Source: Dichetophora obliterata (taxonomy: Eukaryota; Arthropoda; Insecta; Diptera; Sciomyzidae). Taken from it: a DNA stretch of 64,000 nucleotides. The notes beneath the pieces were generated by a model. That model saw nothing but the letters and a program-made list of their open reading frames with translations, did not search any database and was not told the DNA's origin. A program made the position numbers and the translations under genes. The first letter of the stretch is position 1, and every line of letters starts with the position of its first letter. Below, in pieces: positions 30,743 through 44,899 of the stretch. The stretch spans positions 35,198,319-35,262,318 of the forward strand of contig OY986439.1 of assembly GCA_963920525.1 (NCBI GenBank), written 5' to 3'.

Positions 30743-33700
30743 ACAAGACTGTATCCTTAAAATAATTTTAAAAATTAGATTTCATGTTAATTTCATGTGC
30801 CCTTTTTTGTCAATTTTTATTTTTTTTATTTATTTTCTAAAATAAAAACTACATATCAGATAAGGACGATTCATGCATTAAAATGAGCACCAGGTCCTCG
30901 TCCTTAAGAAGGGATACTCCTTTGTCCAAATGCCGTTTGCTCTATCTCTTGTAGTTTAGGAGTTGTAGAACACTTTTTGGAGTGGAAGCTGACCAAAAAC
31001 ATGTGCTTTTTCCCTCATAACTCCCAAACCATACATCCTACAAGGACGATTTATACACCAAATTGTTTCTAATACATATATACACAAGACTGCATATTCA
31101 GAAAAAAGTGTTCTGGAATTTGATTTTTTTTCAAGAATCTTAGTTAAAATTTTTTACATGAATCATAGTTTTTGACGTGGTTTTTTGCGATTTTTTTGAT
31201 TTTTTAGCCATAACTTCTAAACCATACATCATAAAAGGACGATTTATGCATCAAAATGTTCCTTAAGCTACTGCCCACCAGACTGTTTCCTTAAAATAAT
31301 TTTAAAAATTAGATTTCATGTTAATTTCATGTGCCCTTTTTTGTCAATTTGTATTTTTTTTATTTATTTTCTAAAATAAAAACTACTTGTCAGATAAGGA
31401 CGATTCATGCATTAAAATGAGCACCAGGTCCTCGTCCTTAAGAAGGGATACTCCTTTGTCCAAATGCCGTTTGCTCTATCTCTTGTAGTTTAGGAGTTGT
31501 AGAACACTTTTTGGAGTGGAAGCTGACCAAAAACATGTGCTTTTTCCCTCATAACTCCCAAACCATACATCCTACAAGGACGATTTATACACCAAATTGT
31601 TTCTAATACATATATACACAAGACTGCATATTCAGAAAAAAGTTTTCTGGAAGTTGATTTTTTTTTCAAGAATCTTAGTTAAAATTTTTTACATGAATCA
31701 TAGTTTTTGACGTGGTTTTTTGCGATTTTTTTGATTTTTTAGCCATAACTTCTAAACCATACATCATAAAAGGACGATTTATGCATCAAAATGTTCCTTA
31801 AGCTACTGCCCACCAGACTGTATCCTTAAAATAATTTTAAAAATTAGATTTCATGTTAATTTCATGTGCCCTTTTTTGTCAATTTTTATTTTTTTTATTT
31901 ATTTTCTAAAATAAAAACTACATATCAGATAAGGACGATTCATGCATTAAAATGAGCACCAGGTCCTCGTCCTTAAGAAGGGATACTCCTTTGTCCAAAT
32001 GCCGTTTGCTCTATCTCTTGTAGTTTAGGAGTTGTAGAACACTTTTTGTAGTGGAAGCTGACCAAAAACATGTGCTTTTTCCCTCATAACTCCCAAACCA
32101 TACATCCTACAAGGACGATTTATACACCAAATTGTTTCTAATACATATATACACAAGACTGCATATTCAGAAAAAAGTTTTCTGGAAGTTGATTTTTTTT
32201 CAAGAATCTTAGTTAAAATTTTTTACATGAATCATAGTTTTTGACGTGGTTTTTTGCGATTTTTTTGATTTTTTAGCCATAACTTCTAAACCATACATCA
32301 TAAAAGGACGATTTATGCATCAAAATGTTCCTTAAGCTACTGTTCACAAGACTGTATCCTTAAAATAATTTTAAAAATTAGATTTCATGTTAATTTCATG
32401 TGCCCTTTTTTGTCAATTTTTATTTTTTTTATTTATTTTCTAAAATAAAAACTACTTGTCAGATAAGAACGATTCATGCATTAAAATGAGCACCAGGTCC
32501 TCGTCCTTAAGAAGGGATACTCCTTTGTCCAAATGCCGTTTGCTCTATCTCTTGTAGTTTAGGAGTTGTAGAACACTTTTTGGAGTGGAAGCTGACCAAA
32601 AACATGTGCTTTTTCCCTCATAACTCCCAAACCATACATCCTACAAGGACGATTTATACACCAAATTGTTTCTAATACATATATACACAAGACTGCATAT
32701 TCAGAAAAAAGTTTTCTGGAATTTGATTTTTTTTCAAGAATCTTAGTTAAAATTTTTTACATGAATCATAGTTTTTGACGTGGTTTTTTGCGATTTTTTT
32801 GATTTTTTAGCCATAACTTCTAAACCATACATCATAAAAGGACGATTTATGCATCAAAATGTTCCTTAAGCTATTGCCCACAAGACTGTATCCTTAAAAT
32901 AATTTTAAAAATTAGATTTCATGTTAATTTCATGTGCCCTTTTTTGTCAATTTTTATTTTTTTTATTTATTTTCTAAAATAAAAACTACATGTCAGATAA
33001 GGACGATTCATGCATTAAAATGAGCACCAGGTCCTCGTTTTAAGAAGGGATACTCCTTTGTCCAAATGCCGTTTGCTCTATCTCTTGTAGTTTAGGAGTT
33101 GTAGAACACTTTTTGGAGTGGAAGCTGACCAAAAACATGTGCTTTTTCCCTCATAACTCCCAAACCATACATCCTACAAGGACGATTTATACACCAAATT
33201 GTTTCTAATACATATATACACAAGACTGCATATTCAGAAAAAAGTTTTCTGGAAGTTGATTTTTTTTCAAGAATCTTAGTTAAAATTTTTTACATGAATC
33301 ATAGTTTTTGACGTGGTTTTTTGCGATTTTTTTGATTTTTTAGCCATAACTTCTAAACCATACATCATAAAAGGACGATTTATGCATCAAAATGTTCCTT
33401 AAGCTACTGCCCACCAGACTGTATCCTTAAAATAATTTTAAAAATTAGATTTCATGTTAATTTCATGTGCCCTTTTTTGTCAATTTTTATTTTTTTTATT
33501 TATTTTCTAAAATAAAACTACATATCAGATAAGGACGATTCATGCATTAAAATGAGCACCAGGTCCTCGTCCTTAAGAAGGGATACTCCTTTGTCCAAAT
33601 GCCGTTTGCTCTATCTCTTGTAGTTTAGGAGTTGTAGAACACTTTTTGGAGTGGAAGCTGACCAAAAACATGTGCTTTTTCCCTCATAACTCCCAAACCA

Positions 33701-36050
33701 TACATCCTACAAGGACGATTTATACACCAAATTGTTTCTAATACATATATACACAAGACTGCATATTCAGAAAAAAGTTTTCTGGAAGTTGATTTTTTTT
33801 CAAGAATCTTAGTTAAAATTTTTTACATGAATCATAGTTTTTGACGTGGTTTTTTTGCGATTTTTTTGATTTTTTAGCCATAACTTCTAAACCATACATC
33901 ATAAAAGGACGATTTATGCATCAAAATGTTCCTTAAGCTACTGCCCACCAGACTGTATCCTTAAAATAATTTTAAAAATTAGATTTCATGTTAATTTCAT
34001 GTGCCCTTTTTTGTCAATTTTTATTTTTTTTATTTATTTTCTAAAATAAAAACTACTTGTCAGATAAGAACGATTCATGCATTAAAATGAGCACTAGGTC
34101 CTCGTCCTTAAGAAGGGATACTCCTTTGTCCAAATGCCGTTTGCTCTATCTCTTGTAGTTTAGGAGTTGTAGAACACTTTTTGGAGTGGAAGCTGACCAA
34201 AAACATGTGCTTTTTCCCACATAACTCCCAAACCATACATCCTACAAGGACGATTTATACACCAAATTGTTTCTAATACATATATACACAAGACTGCATA
34301 TTCAGAAAAAAGTTTTCTGGAAGTTGATTTTTTTTCAAGAATCTTAGTTAAAATTTTTTACATGAATCATAGTTTTTGACGTGGTTTTTTGCGATTTTTT
34401 TGATTTTTTAGCCATAACTTCTAAACCATACATCATAAAAGGACGATTTATGCATCAAAATGTTCCTTAAGCTACTTCCCACCAGACTGTATCCTTAAAA
34501 TAATTTTAAAAATTAGATTTCATGTTAATTTCATGTGCCCTTTTTTGTCAATTTTTATTTTTTTTATTTATTTTCTAAAATAAAAACTACATATCAGATA
34601 AGGACGATTCATGCATTAAAATGAGCACCAGGTCCTCGTCCTTAAGAAGGGATACTCCTTTGTCCAAATGCCGTTTGCTCTATCTCTTGTAGTTTAGGAG
34701 TTGTAGAACACTTTTTGGAGTGGAAGCTGACCAAAAACATGTGCTTTTTCCCTCATAACTCCCAAACCATACATCCTACAAGGACGATTTATACACCAAA
34801 TTGTTTCTAATACATATATACACAAGACTGCATATTCAGAAAAAAGTTTTCTGGAAGTTGATTTTTTTTCAAGAATCTTAGTTAAAATTTTTTACATGAA
34901 TCATAGTTTTTGACGTGGTTTTTTGCGATTTTTTTGATTTTTTAGCCATAACTTCTAAACCATACATCATAAAAGGACGATTTATGCATCAAAATGTTCC
35001 TTAAGCTACTGCCCACCAGACTGTATCCTTAAAATAATTTTAAAAATTAGATTTCATGTTAATTTCATGTGCCCTTTTTTGTCAATTTTTATTTTTTTTA
35101 TTTATTTTCTAAAATAAAAACTACATATCAGATAAGGACGATTCATGCATTTAAATGAGCACCAGGTCCTCGTCCTTAAGAAGGGATACTCCTTTGTCCA
35201 AATGCCGTTTGCTCTATCTCTTGTAGTTTAGGAGTTGTAGAACACTTTTTGGAGTGGAAGCTGACCAAAAACATGTGCTTTTTCCCTCATAACTCCCAAA
35301 CCATACATCCTACAAGGACGATTTATACACCAAATTGTTTCTAATACATATATACACAAGACTGCATATTCAGAAAAAAGTTTTCTGGAAGTTGATTTTT
35401 TTTCAAGAATCTTAGTTAAAATTTTTTACATGAATCATAGTTTTTGACGTGGTTTTTTGCGATTTTTTTGATTTTTTAGCCATAACTTCTAAACCATACA
35501 TCATAAAAGGACGATTTATGCATCAAAATGTTCCTTAAGCTACTGCCCACCAGACTGTATCCTTAAAATAATTTTAAAAATTAGATTTCATGTTAATTTC
35601 ATGTGCCCTTTTTTGTCAATTTTTATTTTTTTTATTTATTTTCTAAAATAAAAACTACTTGTCAGATAAGAACGATTCATGCATTAAAATGAGCACCAGG
35701 TCCTCGTCCTTAAGAAGGGATACTCCTTTGTCCAAATGCCGTTTGCTCTATCTCTTGTAGTTTAGGAGTTGTAGAACACTTTTTGGAGTGGAAGCTGACC
35801 AAAAACATGTGCTTTTTCCCTCATAACTCCCAAACCATACATCCTACAAGGACGATTTATACACCAAATTGTTTCTAATACATATATACACAAGACTGCA
35901 TATTCAGAAAAAAGTTTTCTGGAAGTTGATTTTTTTTCAAGAATCTTAGTTAAAATTTTTTACATGAATCATAGTTTTTGACGTGGTTTTTTGCGATTTT
36001 TTTGATTTTTTAGCCATAACTTCTAAACCATACATCATAAAAGGACGATT

Positions 36051-36052
36051 TA
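36051..36052. repeat. Second example of the 29-bp deletion junction
   Basis: Same join as at 30741, in the unit starting 35854, which lies 5311 bp (ten units) from the first. Other private variants of the first unit (ACATAAATCATAG) are not shared, so the deletion either moved by conversion or arose twice. Confidence 0.85.
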
Positions 36053-39000
36053 CACAAGACTGTATCCTTAAAATAATTTTAAAAATTAGATTTCATGTTA
36101 ATTTCATGTGCCCTTTTTTGTCAATTTTTATTTTTTTTATTTATTTTCTAAAATAAAAACTACATATCAGATAAGGACGATTCATGCATTAAAATGAGCA
36201 CCAGGTCCTCGTCCTTAAGAAGGGATACTCCTTTGTCCAAATGCCGTTTGCTCTATCTCTTGTAGTTTAGGAGTTGTAGAACACTTTTTGGAGTGGAAGC
36301 TGACCAAAAACATGTGCTTTTTCCCTCATAACTCCCAAACCATACATCCTACAAGGACGATTTATACACCAAATTGTTTCTAATACATATATACACAAGA
36401 CTGCATATTCAGAAAAAAGTTTTCTGGAAGTTGATTTTTTTTCAAGAATCTTAGTTAAAATTTTTTACATGAATCATAGTTTTTGACGTGGTTTTTTGCG
36501 ATTTTTTTGATTTTTTAGCCATAACTTCTAAACCATACATTATAAAAGGACGATTTATGCATCAAAATATTCCTTAAGCTACTGCCCACCAGACTGTATC
36601 CTTAAAATAATTTTAAAAATTAGATTTCATGTTAATTTCATGTGCCCTTTTTTGTCAATTTTTATTTTTTTTATTTATTTTCTAAAATAAAAACTACATA
36701 TCAGATAAGGACGATTCATGCATTAAAATGAGCACCAGGTCCTCGTCCTTAAGAAGGGATACTCCTTTGTCCAAATGCCGTTTGCTCTATCTCTTGTAGT
36801 TTAGGAGTTGTAGAACACTTTTTGGAGTGGAAGCTGACCAAAAACATGTGCTTTTTCCCTCATAACTCCCAAACCATACATCCTACAAGGACGATTTATA
36901 CACCAAATTGTTTCTAATACATATATACACAAGACTGCATATTCAGAAAAAAGTTTTCTGGAAGTTGATTTTTTTTTCAAGAATCTTAGTTAAAATTTTT
37001 TACATGAATCATAGTTTTTGACGTGGTTTTTTGCGATTTTTTTGATTTTTTAGCCATAACTTCTAAACCATACATCATAAAAGGACGATTTATGCATCAA
37101 AATGTTCCTTAAGCTACTGTTCACAAGACTGTATCCTTAAAATAATTTTAAAAATTAGATTTCATGTTAATTTCATGTGCCCTTTTTTGTCAATTTTTAT
37201 TTTTTTTATTTATTTTCTAAAATAAAAACTACTTGTCAGATAAGAACGATTCATGCATTAAAATGAGCACCAGGTCCTCGTCCTTAAGAAGGGATACTCC
37301 TTTGTCCAAATGCCGTTTGCTCTATCTCTTGTAGTTTAGGAGTTGTAGAACACTTTTTGGAGTGGAAGCTGACCAAAAACATGTGCTTTTTCCCTCATAA
37401 CTCCCAAACCATACATCCTACAAGGACGATTTATACACCAAATTGTTTTTAATACATATATACACAAGACTGCATATTCAGAAAAAAGTTTTCTGGAATT
37501 TGATTTTTTTTCAAGAATCTTAGTTAAAATTTTTTACATGAATCATAGTTTTTGACGTGGTTTTTTGCGATTTTTTTGATTTTTTAGCCATAACTTCTAA
37601 ACCATACATCATAAAAGGACGATTTATGCATCAAAATGTTCCTTAAGCTACTGTTCACAAGACTGTATCCTTAAAATAATTTTAAAAATTAGATTTCATG
37701 TTAATTTCATGTGCCCTTTTTTGTCAATTTTTATTTTTTTTATTTATTTTCTAAAATAAAAACTACATGTCAGATAAGGACGATTCATGCATTAAAATGA
37801 GCACCAGGTCCTCGTTTTAAGAAGGGATACTCCTTTGTCCAAATGCCGTTTGCTCTATCTCTTGTAGTTTAGGAGTTGTAGAACACTTTTTGGAGTGGAA
37901 GCTGACCAAAAACATGTGCTTTTTCCCTCATAACTCCCAAACCATACATCCTACAAGGACGATTTATACACCAAATTGTTTCTAATACATATATACACAA
38001 GACTGCATATTCAGAAAAAAGTTTTCTGGAAGTTGATTTTTTTTCAAGAATCTTAGTTAAAATTTTTTACATGAATCATAGTTTTTGACGTGGTTTTTTG
38101 CGATTTTTTTGATTTTTTAGCCATAACTTCTAAACCATACATCATAAAAGGACGATTTATGCATCAAAATGTTCCTTAAGCTACTGCCCACCAGACTGTA
38201 TCCTTAAAATAATTTTAAAAATTAGATTTCATGTTAATTTCATGTGCCCTTTTTTGTCAATTTTTATTTTTTTTATTTATTTTCTAAAATAAAAACTACA
38301 TATCAGATAAGGACGATTCATGCATTAAAATGAGCACCAGGTCCTCGTCCTTAAGAAGGGATACTCCTTTGTCCAAATGCCGTTTGCTCTATCTCTTGTA
38401 GTTTAGGAGTTGTAGAACACTTTTTGGAGTGGAAGCTGACCAAAAACATGTGCTTTTTCCCACATAACTCCCAAACCATACATCCTACAAGGACGATTTA
38501 TACACCAAATTGTTTCTAATACATATATACACAAGACTGCATATTCAGAAAAAAGTTTTCTGGAAGTTGATTTTTTTTCAAGAATCTTAGTTAAAATTTT
38601 TTACATGAATCATAGTTTTTGACGTGGTTTTTTGCGATTTTTTTGATTTTTTAGCCATAACTTCTAAACCATACATCATAAAAGGACGATTTATGCATCA
38701 AAATGTTCCTTAAGCTACTGCCCACCAGACTGTATCCTTAAAATAATTTTAAAAATTAGATTTCATGTTAATTTCATGTGCCCTTTTTTGTCAATTTTTA
38801 TTTTTTTTATTTATTTTCTAAAATAAAAACTACATATCAGATAAGGACGATTCATGCATTAAAATGAGCACCAGGTCCTCGTCCTTAAGAAGGGATACTC
38901 CTTTGTCCAAATGCCGTTTGCTCTATCTCTTGTAGTTTAGGAGTTGTAGAACACTTTTTGGAGTGGAAGCTGACCAAAAACATGTGCTTTTTCCCACATA

Positions 39001-42000
39001 ACTCCCAAACCATACATCCTACAAGGACGATTTATACACCAAATTGTTTCTAATACATATATACACAAGACTGCATATTCAGAAAAAAGTTTTCTGGAAG
39101 TTGATTTTTTTTCAAGAATCTTAGTTAAAATTTTTTACATGAATCATAGTTTTTGACGTGGTTTTTTGCGATTTTTTTGATTTTTTAGCCATAACTTCTA
39201 AACCATACATCATAAAAGGACGATTTATGCATCAAAATGTTCCTTAAGCTACTGCCCACCAGACTGTATCCTTAAAATAATTTTAAAAATTAGATTTCAT
39301 GTTAATTTCATGTGCCCTTTTTTGTCAATTTTTATTTTTTTTATTTATTTTCTAAAATAAAAACTACATATCAGATAAGGACGATTCATGCACTAAAATG
39401 AGCACCAGGTCCTCGTCCTTAAGAAGGGATACTCCTTTGTCCAAATGCCGTTTGCTCTATCTCTTGTAGTTTAGGAGTTGTAGAACACTTTTTGGAGTGG
39501 AAGCTGACCAAAAACATGTGCTTTTTCCCTCATAACTCCCAAACCATACATCCTACAAGGACGATTTATACACCAAATTGTTTCTAATACATATATACAC
39601 AAGACTGCATATTCAGAAAAAAGTTTTCTGGAAGTTGATTTTTTTTCAAGAATCTTAGTTAAAATTTTTTACATGAATCATAGTTTTTGACGTGGTTTTT
39701 TGCGATTTTTTTGATTTTTTAGCCATAACTTCTAAACCATACATCATAAAAGGACGATTTATGCATCAAAATGTTCCTTAAGCTACTGCCCACCAGACTG
39801 TATCCTTAAAATAATTTTAAAAATTAGATTTCATGTTAATTTCATGTGCCCTTTTTTGTCAATTTTTATTTTTTTTATTTATTTTCTAAAATAAAAACTA
39901 CATATCAGATAAGGACGATTCATGCATTTAAATGAGCACCAGGTCCTCGTCCTTAAGAAGGGATACTCCTTTGTCCAAATGCCGTTTGCTCTATCTCTTG
40001 TAGTTTAGGAATTGTAGAACACTTTTTGGAGTGGAAGCTGACCAAAAACATGTGCTTTTTCCCTCATAACTCCCAAACCATACATCCTACAAGGACGATT
40101 TATACACCAAATTGTTTCTAATACATATATACACAAGACTGCATATTCAGAAAAAAGTTTTCTGGAAGTTGATTTTTTTTCAAGAATCTTAGTTAAAATT
40201 TTTTACATGAATCATAGTTTTTGACGTGGTTTTTTGCGATTTTTTTGATTTTTTAGCCATAACTTCTAAACCATACATCATAAAAGGACGATTTATGCAT
40301 CAAAATGTTCCTTAAGCTACTGCCCACCAGACTGTATCCTTAAAATAATTTTAAAAATTAGATTTCATGTTAATTTCATGTGCCCTTTTTTGTCAATTTT
40401 TATTTTTTTTATTTATTTTCTAAAATAAAAACTACTTGTCAGATAAGAACGATTCATGCATTAAAATGAGCACCAGGTCCTCGTCCTTAAGAAGGGATAC
40501 TCCTTTGTCCAAATGCCGTTTGCTCTATCTCTTGTAGTTTAGGAGTTGTAGAACACTTTTTGGAGTGGAAGCTGACCAAAAACATGTGCTTTTTCCCTCA
40601 TAACTCCCAAACCATACATCCTACAAGGACGATTTATACACCAAATTGTTTCTAATACATATATACACAAGACTGCATATTCAGAAAAAAGTTTTCTGGA
40701 AGTTGATTTTTTTTCAAGAATCTTAGTCAAAATTTTTTACATGAATCATAGTTTTTGACGTGGTTTTTTGCGATTTTTTTGATTTTTTAGCCATAACTTC
40801 TAAACCATACATCATAAAAGGACGATTTATGCATCAAAATGTTCCTTAAGCTACTGCCCACCAGACTGTATCCTTAAAATAATTTTAAAAATTAGATTTC
40901 ATGTTAATTTCATGTGCCCTTTTTTGTCAATTTTTATTTTTTTTATTTATTTTCTAAAATAAAAACTACTTGTCAGATAAGAACGATTCATGCATTAAAA
41001 TGAGCACCAGGTCCTCGTCCTTAAGAAGGGATACTCCTTTGTCCAAATGCCGTTTGCTCTATCTCTTGTAGTTTAGGAGTTGTAGAACACTTTTTGGAGT
41101 GGAAGCTGACCAAAAACATGTGCTTTTTCCCTCATAACTCCCAAACCATACATCCTACAAGGACGATTTATACACCAAATTGTTTCTAATACATATATAC
41201 ACAAGACTGCATATTCAGAAAAAAGTTTTCTGGAAGTTGATTTTTTTTCAAGAATCTTAGTTAAAATTTTTTACATGAATCATAGTTTTTGACGTGGTTT
41301 TTTGCGATTTTTTTGATTTTTTAGCCATAACTTCTAAACCATACATCATAAAAGGACGATTTATGCATCAAAATGTTCCTTAAGCTACTGCCCACCAGAC
41401 TGTATCCTTAAAATAATTTTAAAAATTAGATTTCATGTTAATTTCATGTGCCCTTTTTTGTCAATTTTTATTTTTTTTATTTATTTTCTAAAATAAAAAC
41501 TACATATCAGATAAGGACGATTCATGCACTAAAATGAGCACCAGGTCCTCGTCCTTAAGAAGGGATACTCCTTTGTCCAAATGCCGTTTGCTCTATCTCT
41601 TGTAGTTTAGGAGTTGTAGAACACTTTTTGGAGTGGAAGCTGACCAAAAACATGTGCTTTTTCCCTCATAACTCCCAAACCATACATCCTACAAGGACGA
41701 TTTATACACCAAATTGTTTCTAATACATATATACACAAGACTGCATATTCAGAAAAAAGTTTTCTGGAAGTTGATTTTTTTTCAAGAATCTTAGTTAAAA
41801 TTTTTTACATGAATCATAGTTTTTGACGTGGTTTTTTGCGATTTTTTTGATTTTTTAGCCATAACTTCTAAACCATACATCATAAAAGGACGATTTATGC
41901 ATCAAAATGTTCCTTAAGCTACTGCCCACCAGACTGTATCCTTAAAATAATTTTAAAAATTAGATTTCATGTTAATTTCATGTGCCCTTTTTTGTCAATT

Positions 42001-44365
42001 TTTATTTTTTTTATTTATTTTCTAAAATAAAAACTACTTGTCAGATAAGAACGATTCATGCATTAAAATGAGCACCAGGTCCTCGTCCTTAAGAAGGGAT
42101 ACTCCTTTGTCCAAATGCCGTTTGCTCTATCTCTTGTAGTTTAGGAGTTGTAGAACACTTTTTGGAGTGGAAGCTGACCAAAAACATGTGCTTTTTCCCT
42201 CATAACTCCCAAACCATACATCCTACAAGGACGATTTATACACCAAATTGTTTCTAATACATATATACACAAGACTGCATATTCAGAAAAAAGTTTTCTG
42301 GAAGTTGATTTTTTTTCAAGAATCTTAGTTAAAATTTTTTACATGAATCTTAGTTTTTGACGTGGTTTTTTGCGATTTTTTTGATTTTTTAGCCATAACT
42401 TCTAAACCATACATCATAAAAGGACGATTTATGCATCAAAATGTTCCTTAAGCTACTGCCCACCAGACTGTATCCTTAAAATAATTTTAAAAATTAGATT
42501 TCATGTTAATTTCATGTGCCCTTTTTTGTCAATTTTTATTTTTTTTATTTATTTTCTAAAATAAAAACTACATATCAGATAAGGACGATTCATGCATTAA
42601 AATGAGCACCAGGTCCTCGTCCTTAAGAAGGGATACTCCTTTGTCCAAATGCCGTTTGCTCTATCTCTTGTAGTTTAGGAGTTGTAGAACACTTTTTGGA
42701 GTGGAAGCTGACCAAAAACATGTGCTTTTTCCCTCATAACTCCCAAACCATACATCCTACAAGGACGATTTATACACCAAATTGTTTCTAATACATATAT
42801 ACACAAGACTGCATATTCAGAAAAAAGTTTTCTGGAAGTTGATTTTTTTTCAAGAATCTTAGTTAAAATTTTTTACATGAATCATAGTTTTTGACGTGGT
42901 TTTTTGCGATTTTTTTGATTTTTTAGCCATAACTTCTAAACCATACATCATAAAAGGACGATTTATGCATCAAAATGTTCCTTAAGCTACTGTTCACCAG
43001 ACTGTATCCTTAAAATAATTTTAAAAATTAGATTTCATGTTAATTTCATGTGCCCTTTTTTGTCCATTTTTATTTTTTTATTTATTTTCTAAAATAAAAA
43101 CTACATATCAGATAAGGACGATTCATGCATTAAAATGAGCACCAGGTCCTCGTTTTAAGAAGGGATACTCCTTTGTCCAAATGCCGTTTGCTCTATCTCT
43201 TGTAGTTTAGGAGTTGTAGAACACTTTTTGGAGTGGAAGCTGACCAAAAACATGTGCTTTTTCCGTCATAACTCCCAAACCATACATCCTACAAGGACGA
43301 TTTATACACCAAATTGTTTCTAATACAAATATACACAAGACTGCGTATTCAGAAAAAAGTTTTCTGGAATTTGATTTTTTTTCAAGAATCTTAGTTAAAA
43401 TTTTTTACATGAATCATAGTTTTTGACGTGGTTTTTTGCGATTTTTTTGATTTTTTAGCCATAACTTCTAAACCATACATCATAAAAGGACGATTTATGC
43501 ATCAAAATGTTCCTTAAGCTACTGCCCACCAGACTGTATCCTTAAAATAATTTTAAAAATTAGATTTCATGTTAATTTCATGTGCCCTTTTTTGTCAATT
43601 TTTATTTTTTTTATTTATATTCTAAAATAAAAACTACATGTCAGATAAGGACGATTCATGCATTAAAATGAGCACCAGGTCCTCGTCCTTAAGAAGGGAT
43701 ACTCCTTTGTCCAAATGCCGTTTGCTCTATCTCTTGTGGTTTAGGAGTTTTAGAACACTTTTGGAGTGGAAGCTGACCAAAAACATGTGCTTTTTCCCTC
43801 ATAACTCCCAAACCATACATCCTACAAGGACGATTTATACACCAAATTGTTTCTAATACATATATACACAAGACTGCATATTCAGAAAAAAGTTTTCTGG
43901 AAGTTGATTTTTTTTCAAGAATCTTAGTTAAAATTTTTTACATGAATCATAGTTTTTGACGTGGTTTTTTGCGATTTTTTTGATTTCTTAGCCATAACTT
44001 CTAAACCATACATCATATAAGGACGATTTATGCATCAAAATGTTCCTTAAGCTACTGCCCACCAGACTGTATCCTTAAAATAATTTTAAAAATTAGATTT
44101 CATGTTAATTTCATGTGCCCTTTTTTGTCAATTTTTATTTTTTTTATTTATTTTCTAAAATAAAAACTACATATCAGATAAGGACGATTCATGCATTAAA
44201 ATGAGCACCAGGTCCTCGTCCTTAAGAAGGGATACTCCTTTGTCCAAATGCCGTTTGCTCTATCTCTTGTAGTTTAGGAGTTGTAGAACACTTTTTGGAG
44301 TGGAAGCTGACCAAAAACATGTGCTTTTTCCCTCATAACTCCCAAACCATACATCCTACAAGGAC

Positions 44366-44558
44366 GATTTATACACCAAATTGTTTCTAATACATATATA
44401 CACAAGACTGCATATTCAGAAAAAAGTTTTCTGGAAGTTGATTTTTTTTCAAGAATCTTAGTTAAAATTTTTTACATGAATCATAGTTTTTGACGTGGTT
44501 TTTTGCGATTTTTTTGATTTTTTAGCCATAACTTCTAAACCATACATCATAAAAGGAC
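44366..44558 (+). repeat. Reference monomer, subunit 1 (193 bp)
   Basis: First third of a clean monomer. It starts at the box AAGGACGATTTATACACC (44360-44377), continues through CACAAGACTGCATATTCAG and three spaced T-tracts (44499-44504, 44509-44515, 44518-44523), and ends in AAACCATACATCATAAAAGG before the next box. Subunit 2 shares CACAAGACTG-like text at the same relative position in many units. Confidence 0.85.
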
Positions 44559-44719
44559 GATTTATGCATCAAAATGTTCCTTAAGCTACTGCCCACCAGA
44601 CTGTATCCTTAAAATAATTTTAAAAATTAGATTTCATGTTAATTTCATGTGCCCTTTTTTGTCAATTTTTATTTTTTTTATTTATTTTCTAAAATAAAAA
44701 CTACATATCAGATAAGGAC
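44559..44719 (+). repeat. Reference monomer, subunit 2 (161 bp)
   Basis: Starts at the box AAGGACGATTTATGCATC (44553-44570), followed by TTCCTTAAGCTACTGCCCAC, an AT-rich stretch, CATGTGCCCTTTTTTGTC and a run of T-tracts, ending AAACTACATATCAGATAAGG. CATGTGCCCTTTTT corresponds to CATGTGCTTTTT in subunit 3. Confidence 0.85.
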
Positions 44720-44899
44720 GATTCATGCATTAAAATGAGCACCAGGTCCTCGTCCTTAAGAAGGGATACTCCTTTGTCCAAATGCCGTTTGCTCTATCTC
44801 TTGTAGTTTAGGAGTTGTAGAACACTTTTTGGAGTGGAAGCTGACCAAAAACATGTGCTTTTTCCCTCATAACTCCCAAACCATACATCCTACAAGGAC
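44720..44899 (+). repeat. Reference monomer, subunit 3 (180 bp)
   Basis: Starts at the box AAGGACGATTCATGCATT (44714-44731). It is the least AT-rich third and contains CCAGGTCCTCGTCCTTAAGA, AAATGCCGTTTGCTC and AACATGTGCTTTTTCCCTC, ending CCCAAACCATACATCCTAC, which parallels the end of subunit 1 (TTCTAAACCATACATCATA). These parallels at corresponding positions show common descent of the three subunits. Confidence 0.85.

Noticed and set aside
40539..40730. Minus-strand open frames of 60-76 codons in several satellite units (40539, 43689, 49029, 50629, 58787)
   Set aside because: Antisense readings of the same satellite text, present only in some units and without any recognisable domain or start context.
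44360..44731. The AAGGACGATT box as a CENP-B box
   Set aside because: It lacks the defining TTCG and CGGG elements of the CENP-B box. It is reported only as an unexplained conserved motif.
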